From contig JAWWAY010000007.1 in assembly GCA_033721235.1 (NCBI GenBank), forward strand, positions 62,001 to 126,000: a DNA stretch of 64,000 bases. Direction: 5' to 3'. Both the position numbers and the translations under genes were made by a program. This document shows positions 42,825 to 50,868 of this stretch, piece by piece (the stretch's first letter is position 1; each line of letters starts with the position of its first letter). This DNA is from UBA5078 sp033721235. GTDB taxonomy: Bacteria > Pseudomonadota > Gammaproteobacteria > Pseudomonadales > Pseudohongiellaceae. The notes under the pieces are model-generated. The model was given only the letters and a program-made list of their open reading frames with translations. It was not told the DNA's origin and searched no databases.

Positions 42825-43367
42825 TTGATTAAAGATCATTGGTTGACTAGCGCCCGTCGTGTGGAGTCGCCCAATTACAATGACAGACCGGCTGGCCAGC
42901 AGGTAGAACTACTTGTCATCCATAATATTAGCTTGCCACCAGGTCAGTACGGTACTGGCTGTGTAGAGCAGTTCTTCTGCAATCGATTAGATCGTGATGC
43001 TCATGACTATTTTAAAGAGATTGCGGACTTGCAGGTATCGGCTCATGTGCTGATTGAGAGGAGCGGCGCGCTCATCCAGTTTGTCCCTTTCGATAAGCGA
43101 GCTTGGCATGCGGGCAAGTCTTCCTATAGGGGCCGTGATAACTGTAACGACTTCTCTATAGGGATTGAGTTGGAGGGATGCGATGATGAACCCTATAGCG
43201 ATGTTCAATATGATACTCTCGCTAAGCTTACCCAGATAATACAGGAGCATTATCCTGAAATATCCCCTGCCTCCATAGTGGGGCATTGCGATATTGCCCC
43301 TGGCAGAAAGACAGACCCTGGCGAATGCTTCGACTGGGACAGATACAGAAGACTTTGCGGCCAGTAG
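42825..43367 (+). CDS. ampD: 1,6-anhydro-N-acetylmuramyl-L-alanine amidase AmpD
   Basis: Cytoplasmic zinc amidase of murein recycling: removes the peptide from anhydromuropeptides imported by AmpG. 180 residues, TTG start at 42825 behind GGAGACAGG. Zinc ligands His33, His154 and Asp164, catalytic Glu116 and Lys162, at nearly the same positions as in E. coli AmpD (34, 154, 164, 116, 162). GHCDIAPGRKTDPG is the family signature. Where an AmpR/AmpC pair exists, loss of AmpD raises beta-lactamase; no ampR/ampC is in this window. Confidence 0.97.
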   Translation: MIKDHWLTSARRVESPNYNDRPAGQQVELLVIHNISLPPGQYGTGCVEQFFCNRLDRDAHDYFKEIADLQVSAHVLIERSGALIQFVPFDKRAWHAGKSSYRGRDNCNDFSIGIELEGCDDEPYSDVQYDTLAKLTQIIQEHYPEISPASIVGHCDIAPGRKTDPGECFDWDRYRRLCGQ

Positions 43368-43396
43368 GGCGTATTCATTGTAAACGAGGGTAATAA

Positions 43397-44362
43397 ATGA
43401 GCTTTCTGGTGATACTAATAGCTCTAGTGGCTAATCATTATTGGACGCGTGATCGTGACGTGCTTAACGATACTTGGTTTCTGCGAGCTCAACAGTACTT
43501 GGATAGTCGCCTCCATGTATTACCTGATCCCTTGGCTAAATCTCCCTATTTGTATCCTTTTCTGATTTTGGCGCTACCTTGTCTCGTTCTGGCTGCGGTG
43601 CTGTGGCTTGTGGCCGGGGTGTTCTTTGGTCTGCTAAGCATGGCGGTGCATATTCTCGTTTTGCTGGCATTATTTGATCGCATTAATGTCAATAGCTTTA
43701 CAGAGCGCTATCTCAAGCATTGGGATGCTGGCGACTACGAGGCGGCATTTTTGCTGCTGCAGCAACGCTGGCACCAGCTATCTTTGGATAATTGTGAAGA
43801 TCCCCAAGGCGTTCATCGGGAATTTTGCCGCTTTCTAGTGGCCAGCTTTTTCGAGCGTATTTTTGCGATCGTATTCTGGTATCTGCTCCTAGGGCCTATA
43901 GGTGCCTTGTTTTACCATCTTTGTGTGCTGTATTTGAGCCGCGTATGGCGCCGCGATGATGATGGGGATTTGCTGCTATTGCGCCTTGTATACATCTTGG
44001 AATGGGTTCCCGCTCGCCTGCTCGCACTGACATTCTCCTTGGCGGGGGATTTCGTTGTTGCTTTTGGGCGCTTGAAAGAAGTGGTGATGAGTGTGGACAG
44101 GTCGGGCGTTAGTGTCGTGTATACCTGCGCAATGGCGGCTGTCGAAGTCGGTAGTAGAGTTTTTATCGTAAGCGATGATAGTACAGCCTCTAGCAAAGAG
44201 GGACCTGAAAAAGTACTAATAGAGGCCGGCGAAGAAGATGCTAAACTGGTGCAAGTAAAAGGGCAGCAGCAGTTAAAAGAGCTTTTAGGGCTATTGAACC
44301 GTAGTCAGCTCATATGGGTTACCGCTCTAGCCCTTCTAACACTTGCAGGTTTTGGAATGTAA
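43397..44362 (+). CDS. ampE: Regulatory signalling modulator AmpE
   Basis: 321-residue inner-membrane protein of the AmpE/CobD-like family. Hydrophobic segments near residues 1-13, 50-90, 150-180 and the last 20 residues; characteristic N-terminal HYWTRDRDVLNDTWFLR and central YEAAFLLLQQRWH, HREFCRFLVASFFERIFAIVFWY, GPIGALFYH. Paired with ampD (29 bases apart) as in E. coli. Its biochemical role in beta-lactamase induction is not well defined. Confidence 0.92.
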   Translation: MSFLVILIALVANHYWTRDRDVLNDTWFLRAQQYLDSRLHVLPDPLAKSPYLYPFLILALPCLVLAAVLWLVAGVFFGLLSMAVHILVLLALFDRINVNSFTERYLKHWDAGDYEAAFLLLQQRWHQLSLDNCEDPQGVHREFCRFLVASFFERIFAIVFWYLLLGPIGALFYHLCVLYLSRVWRRDDDGDLLLLRLVYILEWVPARLLALTFSLAGDFVVAFGRLKEVVMSVDRSGVSVVYTCAMAAVEVGSRVFIVSDDSTASSKEGPEKVLIEAGEEDAKLVQVKGQQQLKELLGLLNRSQLIWVTALALLTLAGFGM

Positions 44363-44398
44363 GTTTTGTAGTTTAACTACATAACCTCGTTGAGAGGA

Positions 44399-44428
44399 TT
44401 GAAAAATACCGCTGACTTGGGGTAAAAT
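44399..44428 (+). promoter_or_regulatory. Candidate sigma-70 promoter for aceEF
   Basis: TTGAAA at 44399-44404 and TAAAAT at 44423-44428 with 18-base spacing, leaving a leader of about 105 bases. No PdhR-type operator (ATTGGTNNNACCAAT) was seen nearby. Confidence 0.55.
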
Positions 44429-44542
44429 CCGCGCACATTGTAATTTATTTACACATCATTTGAGCAGAGAAGAGGCCACAAGCCTTATCCTGTAAACCAA
44501 TTTCCCTACATGGGAACTTAAGTAAAGCGAGAAAATGAGCGT

Positions 44543-47239
44543 ATGAATCACTTCAAAGAAGATCAAGACCCTACAGAAACCAAAGAGTGGCTAGATGCCT
44601 TGGGATCTGTGATTGACCAAGAGGGTTTGGATCGAGCCCACTTCATTTTGGCGAAGCTTTCCGAAGAAGCTACCCGAAACACCCAGAAAATGCCTTATTC
44701 TGCGGTTACCACTCCATACCGCAACACAATTTCTCCGCTTGAAGAAGAAAAAATGCCTGGCGATATGTTCATGGAGCGTCAGATTCGCGGCATTATTCGC
44801 TGGAACGCTCTTGCAATGGTGATGCGTGCAGGCAAAAAACCTGGCGCAGAGCTAGGTGGCCATATGTCCACCTTCTCATCTGCAGCAACCCTATACGATG
44901 TTGGTTTTAACTACTTCTTCCGCGGCGCCAGCGAAGACCATGGCGGTGATCTAATCTATTTCCAAGGACACTCTTCACCTGGTATTTATTCGCGCTCCTA
45001 TCTGGAAGGTCGTCTAAGTGAAGAGCAGCTTGATAACTTCCGCCAGGAAGTTAACGGCAATGGTCTGTCTTCATACCCTCATCCTTGGTTGATGCCTGAC
45101 TATTGGCAGTTCCCGACAGTTTCTATGGGCTTGGGCCCTATTGCCGCTATCTACCAAGCACACGTTATGAAGTATTTGGGTAGCCGCGGTTTGATGGACA
45201 ATAGCGATCGTAAAGTATGGGCTTTCTTGGGTGATGGTGAAACGGACGAGCCAGAATCTTTGGGTGCAATCGGTAAAGCTGGCCGCGAGAAACTCGACAA
45301 TCTTATTTTTGTGATCAACTGTAACCTACAGCGCCTCGATGGCCCTGTGCGCGGTAATGGTAAAGTGATACAGGAGCTTGAAGGCATCTTCCGCGGTGCT
45401 GGCTGGAATGTGATTAAAGTCGTTTGGGGGCGTCACTGGGATGCCCTGTTAGCGGCTGACAAAGATGGCTTATTGCAGCAACGAATGGACGAGGTTTGTG
45501 ACGGCGAATACATCAACTACTGGGGCCGAGGCGGCGCTTATACGCGTGAGCACTTCTTCGGTAAGAGCCCAGAGCTGCTGAAAATGGTTGAGCATTTGTC
45601 GGACGACGACATCATGCATCTCAACCGCGGTGGTCATGATCCGTTTAAGGTTTACGCTGCCTATAAACAAGCGACGACGGCTAATAATGGTAAACCGACA
45701 GTGATTCTAGCGAAGACGGTGAAGGGCTATGCCTTTGGTTCGTCTGCTGAAGCGCAGAATGCGACTCACTCGGTTAAGAAGCTTGATATCGAAGGGCTTA
45801 AGAGCTTCCGTGATCGTTTTAATATTCCGATCACAGACGAAAATTTAGAGTCAGTTCCTTACTATCGTCCGGCCGAGGATAGCGCGGAAATGCGTTATAT
45901 GCGCAAGCGTCGTGCAGCCCTAGGTGGGCCTGTACCTTCGCGTCGCACTGAAGCACAAGAGATTAACGTCCCTGAATTGAGCGCCTTTGAACCTCAGCTA
46001 CAAGGCTCAAAGGGTCGCGAAATTTCTACGACCATGGCGTTCGTGCGAATTCTGACCACTTTGTGTAAAGACAAAGAAATTGGTCAACGCATCGTGCCTA
46101 TCGTTCCTGACGAAGCCCGTACCTTTGGTATGGAAGGCATGTTCCGTCAGGTTGGTATTTACTCCTCTGCGGGGCAATTATACGAGCCAGTCGACTCTAA
46201 CCAAGTCATGTATTACCGTGAGGACAAGAAAGGACAGATGCTAGAGGAGGGGATTACCGAAGCCGGTGCTTTCTCCGCTTGGTTGGCTGCGGCGACTTCC
46301 TATAGTGTTAATGACTATCCATTAGTGCCTTTCTATATCTATTACTCAATGTTTGGTTTCCAGCGTATTGGCGACCTCGCTTGGGCGGCGGGTGACTCTC
46401 AAGCACGTGGCTTCCTCATTGGTGCTACGGCTGGTAGAACGACCCTTAACGGCGAGGGCTTGCAACACCAAGATGGTCATAGCCATCTTCTAGCCTCTAC
46501 GATTCCAAACTGCATAAGCTATGATCCGACTTACTCTTATGAGCTAGCGGTTATTGTTCAAGATGGACTACGACGCATGCACAAGGATAGGGAGTCGGTT
46601 TACTACTACATCACGACCATGAATGAAAATTACGAGCACCCAGAGATGCCTGCCGGTAGTGAAGAGGCAATCATCAAAGGTATGTACTTGTTGGAAGATG
46701 GTGGCAGTAAAGAGTATAAAGTATCGGGTAAGGCAGCCACTAGTGAGCGTGTTAGGCTGCTAGGCAGCGGGACAATCTTGCGCGAGGTGCGCAAGGCTGC
46801 ACAAATTCTGCGTGATGAGTACAAGGTGCCAGTTGATGTTTGGAGTGTGACAAGCTTCAACGAGTTACGTAAAGACGGTATGTCGACTACTCGTTGGAAT
46901 ATGATGCACCCAACTAAGAAAGAAAAAACCAGCTATGTCACTGAGTGTCTGTCAGGCGTTAAAGGCCCAGTCATTGCCTCTACCGACTACATGAAAGTAC
47001 ATGCTGATCAAATTCGCGAATTCGTACCAGAGTCTTACAGAGTGCTTGGTACCGACGGTTTTGGCCGTAGTGACACGCGCGAAAATCTGCGTCACTTCTT
47101 CGAGGTTGATAGCAATTTTGTGGTGCTAGCAACACTTACAGAGCTTAAAGCTCGCGGTGTTGTGACTTCGGATGCGATTGCTAAAGCTATGAAGAAAATG
47201 GGTTTAAACCAAGATAAAGCTGATCCGTTGACAGTGTAA
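44543..47239 (+). CDS. aceE: Pyruvate dehydrogenase E1 component (homodimeric) AceE
   Basis: Thiamine-diphosphate enzyme that decarboxylates pyruvate and acetylates the lipoyl groups of AceF. 898 residues, typical of the homodimeric gammaproteobacterial E1p. Features: DPTETKEWLDAL N-terminus, GGHMSTFSSAATLYDVGFN, ThDP motif GDGETDEPES ... NCNLQRLDGPVRGNG, PIVPDEARTFGMEGMFRQVGIY, GRTTLNGEGLQHQDGHS, and C-terminal GTDGFGRSDTRENLRHFFEVD. Co-transcribed with aceF 57 bases downstream. Confidence 0.98.
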   Translation: MNHFKEDQDPTETKEWLDALGSVIDQEGLDRAHFILAKLSEEATRNTQKMPYSAVTTPYRNTISPLEEEKMPGDMFMERQIRGIIRWNALAMVMRAGKKPGAELGGHMSTFSSAATLYDVGFNYFFRGASEDHGGDLIYFQGHSSPGIYSRSYLEGRLSEEQLDNFRQEVNGNGLSSYPHPWLMPDYWQFPTVSMGLGPIAAIYQAHVMKYLGSRGLMDNSDRKVWAFLGDGETDEPESLGAIGKAGREKLDNLIFVINCNLQRLDGPVRGNGKVIQELEGIFRGAGWNVIKVVWGRHWDALLAADKDGLLQQRMDEVCDGEYINYWGRGGAYTREHFFGKSPELLKMVEHLSDDDIMHLNRGGHDPFKVYAAYKQATTANNGKPTVILAKTVKGYAFGSSAEAQNATHSVKKLDIEGLKSFRDRFNIPITDENLESVPYYRPAEDSAEMRYMRKRRAALGGPVPSRRTEAQEINVPELSAFEPQLQGSKGREISTTMAFVRILTTLCKDKEIGQRIVPIVPDEARTFGMEGMFRQVGIYSSAGQLYEPVDSNQVMYYREDKKGQMLEEGITEAGAFSAWLAAATSYSVNDYPLVPFYIYYSMFGFQRIGDLAWAAGDSQARGFLIGATAGRTTLNGEGLQHQDGHSHLLASTIPNCISYDPTYSYELAVIVQDGLRRMHKDRESVYYYITTMNENYEHPEMPAGSEEAIIKGMYLLEDGGSKEYKVSGKAATSERVRLLGSGTILREVRKAAQILRDEYKVPVDVWSVTSFNELRKDGMSTTRWNMMHPTKKEKTSYVTECLSGVKGPVIASTDYMKVHADQIREFVPESYRVLGTDGFGRSDTRENLRHFFEVDSNFVVLATLTELKARGVVTSDAIAKAMKKMGLNQDKADPLTV

Positions 47240-47296
47240 TAGCGGTTTTTGGTTCGCGAGACAAACATGAACAGAACAATTCAGGAGCATTGATCA

Positions 47297-48913
47297 GTGC
47301 CAGTTGAAAGTATAAAGGTGCCAAATCTAGGTGATTCGGCAGAGGTAGAGGTGATCGAGGTCTTGGTGGAAGCCGGACAAACGATCAGCGAAAACGATTC
47401 GCTTATTGTTCTAGAGAGCGATAAAGCAGCCATGGAAATCCCAGCGCCTAAGAGCGGTGTTGTGAAGAGCATTTCTGTTAAGTTGGGAGATGAGGTCTCT
47501 GAAGGCGATGAGATCCTTATGTTGGAAGTTGAAGGGGAGGAGGCTGCTGCGCCAGAGCCCGAACCTGAGAAAGCGCCAGCACCAGAGCCAGAGCCCGCAG
47601 CGGCCGCCCCGGCTCCCGCTGCAGAGCCCGCCAGCAGTTCGGTTGAAACCATTACGGTTCCTGACTTAGGGGGTGACAGTGACGTGGAAGTGATTGAACT
47701 TCATGTCGCTATTGGTGACGAAATCGATGTAGAAGACCCATTGGTTACATTGGAGTCTGACAAAGCAGCGATGGAAGTGCCAACACCCAAAGCAGGTAAA
47801 GTCACTGGCGTTCATCTTAAAGTGGGTGACTCGGTCTCTATGGGCTCGGCCATTATTGAGTTGGAAGTTTCCGGTGCTGCTGCGTCAGCGCCTGCTCCGG
47901 CGGCCGCGCCAGAACCATCCCCAGCACCTGCGCAGCCAAAAGCCGCTGCAGCTGCTCCAGCCCCAGCACAAAAAGTTGCTGAAGTGCCCAATATCGAAGC
48001 GCCAAATGCTGGCTCAAGTGTTTATGCCGGGCCTGCGGTGCGAAAACTCGCCCGTGAACTAGGCGTAGATTTAGGCCAAGTAAAAGGCTCAGGCGCTAAG
48101 AGCCGAATCTTAAAAGAAGATATTCACGCCTTCGTGAAGGCTAAGCTTCAGGCGCCTGCGGCCAGTGGTGCCGGTGCAATGCTCAGTGCCGTTCCTGATA
48201 TCGATTTTAGCCAGTTTGGTGAAATTGAAGAAGTTCCAATGAGTAAGCTGCATAAGGTCACAGCCGCTAATATGCAGCGCAATTGGTCTACAGTTCCTCA
48301 CGTCGCCCAATTTAATGAGGCCGATATCACGGACTTGGAAGAGTTTAGAGCGCAGATGCGCGGTGAGGCAGATAAGCGAGGAGTGAAGCTAACATTCCTG
48401 CCATTCTTGCTGAAAGCTTGCGCCAAAGTTTTGCAGGAATATAAGCAGTTTAATGTGTCCTTACACTCTTCGGGTGAGTACCTTATTCAGAAGAGTTATA
48501 TACACATTGGTGTAGCGGTGGCTACCGAGGCTGGTCTGGTTGTTCCTGTCATTCGTGACGTGGACAAGAAGTCTATTTGGGAGCTAGCAGAAGAAGTTAT
48601 TGAGATGAGTAATAAGGCCAAGAATCGTCGTCTTACTAAAGACGATATGCAAGGGGCCTGTTTTACCATTTCAAGTTTGGGTGCTCTAGGCGGCACTGGC
48701 TTTATACCAATCGTTAATGCGCCTGAAGTTGCGATTTTGGGAGTATCAAAGACGCAAACTAAGCCGGTTTATATTGATGGTCAACTACAGCCAAGAAAAA
48801 TGCTGCCATTGACTCTCTCTTACGATCACCGCGCCGTAAACGGGGTTGATGGTGGTATGTTTGCGACTTATCTTGCTCAGCTGCTAGGTGATATAAGACA
48901 GCTAGCTCTGTAA
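47297..48913 (+). CDS. aceF: Pyruvate dehydrogenase E2, dihydrolipoyl acetyltransferase AceF
   Basis: Core of the pyruvate dehydrogenase complex; passes acetyl from lipoyl arms to CoA. 538 residues, GTG start at 47297 with AGGAG upstream. Two lipoyl domains with lipoylated lysines Lys43 and Lys156 (ESDKAAME), Ala/Pro-rich linkers, an E1/E3-binding domain (about 237-276, AGPAVRKLARELGVDL) and a C-terminal catalytic domain with His511 in SYDHRAVNG. The position usually held by Asp in HRxxDG is Asn515. No lpd (E3) gene follows; a terminator does. Confidence 0.97.
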   Translation: MPVESIKVPNLGDSAEVEVIEVLVEAGQTISENDSLIVLESDKAAMEIPAPKSGVVKSISVKLGDEVSEGDEILMLEVEGEEAAAPEPEPEKAPAPEPEPAAAAPAPAAEPASSSVETITVPDLGGDSDVEVIELHVAIGDEIDVEDPLVTLESDKAAMEVPTPKAGKVTGVHLKVGDSVSMGSAIIELEVSGAAASAPAPAAAPEPSPAPAQPKAAAAAPAPAQKVAEVPNIEAPNAGSSVYAGPAVRKLARELGVDLGQVKGSGAKSRILKEDIHAFVKAKLQAPAASGAGAMLSAVPDIDFSQFGEIEEVPMSKLHKVTAANMQRNWSTVPHVAQFNEADITDLEEFRAQMRGEADKRGVKLTFLPFLLKACAKVLQEYKQFNVSLHSSGEYLIQKSYIHIGVAVATEAGLVVPVIRDVDKKSIWELAEEVIEMSNKAKNRRLTKDDMQGACFTISSLGALGGTGFIPIVNAPEVAILGVSKTQTKPVYIDGQLQPRKMLPLTLSYDHRAVNGVDGGMFATYLAQLLGDIRQLAL

Positions 48914-48924
48914 GCTATTACACG

Positions 48925-48964
48925 AAAAGCCCTAAGCGTGCTAAGGCGTGCTTAGGGCTTTTTT
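48925..48964 (+). terminator. Intrinsic terminator of aceEF
   Basis: AAAAGCCCTAAGC pairs with GCTTAGGGCTTTT around a 12-base loop and is followed by more T (to 48964). With A on the left arm it may also serve the minus-strand ABC transporter genes that converge here. Confidence 0.9.
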
Positions 48965-48982
48965 GTGCGCGTAAGAAAAGTG

Positions 48983-49777
48983 TTAGGTGGCTGGAAAAAA
49001 GAATTGCGATGGGCCTTTAGTAAACTGCTGAATTTCACAGTCGAAGGCCGTGCTCAAATTTTCCGTTGTGAGTACATCGGCTCTATCGCCATAAATAAAT
49101 TGGCCGTCCCCAATAAGGAGTAGAATCTGGTCGCAGAAACGCGACGCCAGATTAATATCATGGGTCGCCATTATGAGCGCACCGCTTTCGTTCTTGACCT
49201 TTGTGTGCAAAATTTCCAATGATTTTATTTGCAGTGCAATGTCCAGATGATTGCTCGGTTCGTCTAGCAAATATAATCTGGGGTCTTGCGTTAATAGGGT
49301 GGCAATGGCCAGTCTTTGGCGTTCGCCTCCGGACAGCGTGCGAATGTCTTGGTCACGAACTGAGTCTATACCTAATAAACGTAAAGCCTCAGAGACACGA
49401 GCTAAGTCGTCTTTTCCTTCCCAGCGCCAAGCAGGCAAATGAGGGTGTCGTCCTGACATCGCAAACTCTAAGGTGCTCGCTGGCATTTCGTCGTCTGCAC
49501 TTTGCATGAGTATGCCTACTAATAGAGATAGCTCTTTGCGCGAGTAGGCCAGTAGGTCTTTTCCCAGCAGTTGTATTTGCCCTGATGATGAGCCTTGAAG
49601 GTTTGCTAGGGCGTGAAGGAGGCTGGTTTTGCCTGTGCCGTTGGGGCCTAGCACGCCTAGGCTTGCCCCTTGGGGTACGCAAAGGTTTAGATCGTTCATC
49701 AGAAGTTTGCCAGCAACGCAAAGGCTTAAGGCCTTTGTGCTAAGGAGTTCGATACTCGCTGTAGGGCTGTCACTCAT
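48983..49777 (-). CDS. ABC transporter ATP-binding protein, FecE/BtuD type
   Basis: 264 residues from ATG 49777 (ATGA overlap with the permease stop, GAGG upstream; a GTG at 49780 is an alternative). Walker A GPNGTGKTS (Lys50), Q-loop MQSADDE, signature LSGGERQRLAIA, Walker B LYLLDEPSNHLDI and H-loop ATHD. This ATPase type powers uptake of cobalamin, haem or ferric siderophores. The paired permease is next to it, but no binding protein or TonB receptor is in the window, so the substrate is open. Confidence 0.9.
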   Translation of the reverse strand: MSDSPTASIELLSTKALSLCVAGKLLMNDLNLCVPQGASLGVLGPNGTGKTSLLHALANLQGSSSGQIQLLGKDLLAYSRKELSLLVGILMQSADDEMPASTLEFAMSGRHPHLPAWRWEGKDDLARVSEALRLLGIDSVRDQDIRTLSGGERQRLAIATLLTQDPRLYLLDEPSNHLDIALQIKSLEILHTKVKNESGALIMATHDINLASRFCDQILLLIGDGQFIYGDRADVLTTENLSTAFDCEIQQFTKGPSQFFFPAT

Positions 49778-50868
49778 CACGAACGCCTCGCGCTAAGTGC
49801 AGCGTTGCTGCGCAGGATGATGAGGAAGGCAGGCACGCCGATGAGCGCTGTAATAACGCCCACTGGCAGTTGAATGGGGGCTATAACGGTTCTGGCTACA
49901 CTATCGGCTAAGACCAGAAAGCTGCCGCCCAGTAGGGCCGAGCTGGGTATGAGAATGCGATGATCCCTAGCGCCAATTAGACGGAGCATATGGGGCACAA
50001 TAAGGCCGACAAAACCAATCGCGCCGGCGAGCGTTACAGCGCATGCTGTCATGAGCGATGCGGCGCCAAATAGTGTCATTCTTAGACTGCCAACATTGAC
50101 CCCTAGACTCGCCGCGTGCCGCTCTCCGTGATTAAGCATATTCAGCGATCGGGCGCAGGACAATAAGATGAGTAAGCCCACAATGAGTACTGTGGCGCTC
50201 AAGGCACTGGGCTTGCTTTGACTGAGATCGCCCATCAGCCAGAAGAGCATGCTATAGACGCTATTATTGGCACTGGTAGTGAGAAGAATATTGATCAACG
50301 CTCCCCATCCTGCCGAGACTACCACGCCCGTTAGGAGCAAGCGTATTGAAGAGCTTGTATTGCTGCGTCCCGAAAGGCCAAACACGATAGTAATCGAGAG
50401 TATGGCTCCTGCAAAAGCGGAATTGGCAATGGCAACACTGCCAAGCCCCAAGAGTATGGCGCTGAGAGCCGCTACAGAGGCGCCTCCAGAGATGCCTAGG
50501 ATATAAGGGTCCGCCAGCGGGTTACGCAGCAGTACCTGCATGACAACGCCGGACAAGGCCAATAGGGCGCCAGTGATAAAGGCGGCGAAGGTGCGCGGCA
50601 TGCGCAGCTCCAGAACGACTTGTTGTTCCAGTCCTTCATGGGGCTTGCCTAAGAGAGATAATAGATCCGATGCGCTTATGGGGACACTGCCGCTAGCTAG
50701 TGAAATCAGGATACTAGCCAGCGCAATGCCGCATAAGGCGAGAAGCAGTAACAAGTGGCGACGTGTAATCAAAATTTGAGTATTCCTAATATTTCGATGT
50801 AACGCACGTCGCTCTTGTGACTTCAGGTCACTGGAAACTGCGTAGCTTGTCCAGCGACTATATACCAA
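49777..50868 (-). CDS. FecCD/BtuC family ABC transporter permease
   Basis: 363 residues in the longest frame, with nine to ten membrane helices and family blocks LRMPRTFAAFITGALLALSGVVMQVLLRNPLADPYILGISGGAS, GFVGLIVPHMLRLIGARDHR and LPVGVITALIGVPAFLIILR. The true start may be the TTG at 50772 (331 residues, TAGGA upstream), which would avoid the 46-base overlap with the hydrolase gene; the extra N-terminus is polar and not typical of the family. Forms an importer with the ATPase that follows. Cobalamin is the likeliest substrate, by family similarity only. Confidence 0.88.
   Translation of the reverse strand: MVYSRWTSYAVSSDLKSQERRALHRNIRNTQILITRRHLLLLLALCGIALASILISLASGSVPISASDLLSLLGKPHEGLEQQVVLELRMPRTFAAFITGALLALSGVVMQVLLRNPLADPYILGISGGASVAALSAILLGLGSVAIANSAFAGAILSITIVFGLSGRSNTSSSIRLLLTGVVVSAGWGALINILLTTSANNSVYSMLFWLMGDLSQSKPSALSATVLIVGLLILLSCARSLNMLNHGERHAASLGVNVGSLRMTLFGAASLMTACAVTLAGAIGFVGLIVPHMLRLIGARDHRILIPSSALLGGSFLVLADSVARTVIAPIQLPVGVITALIGVPAFLIILRSNAALSARRS

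Noticed and set aside
44363..44542. PdhR operator before aceE
   Set aside because: No ATTGGT...ACCAAT-type inverted repeat found.
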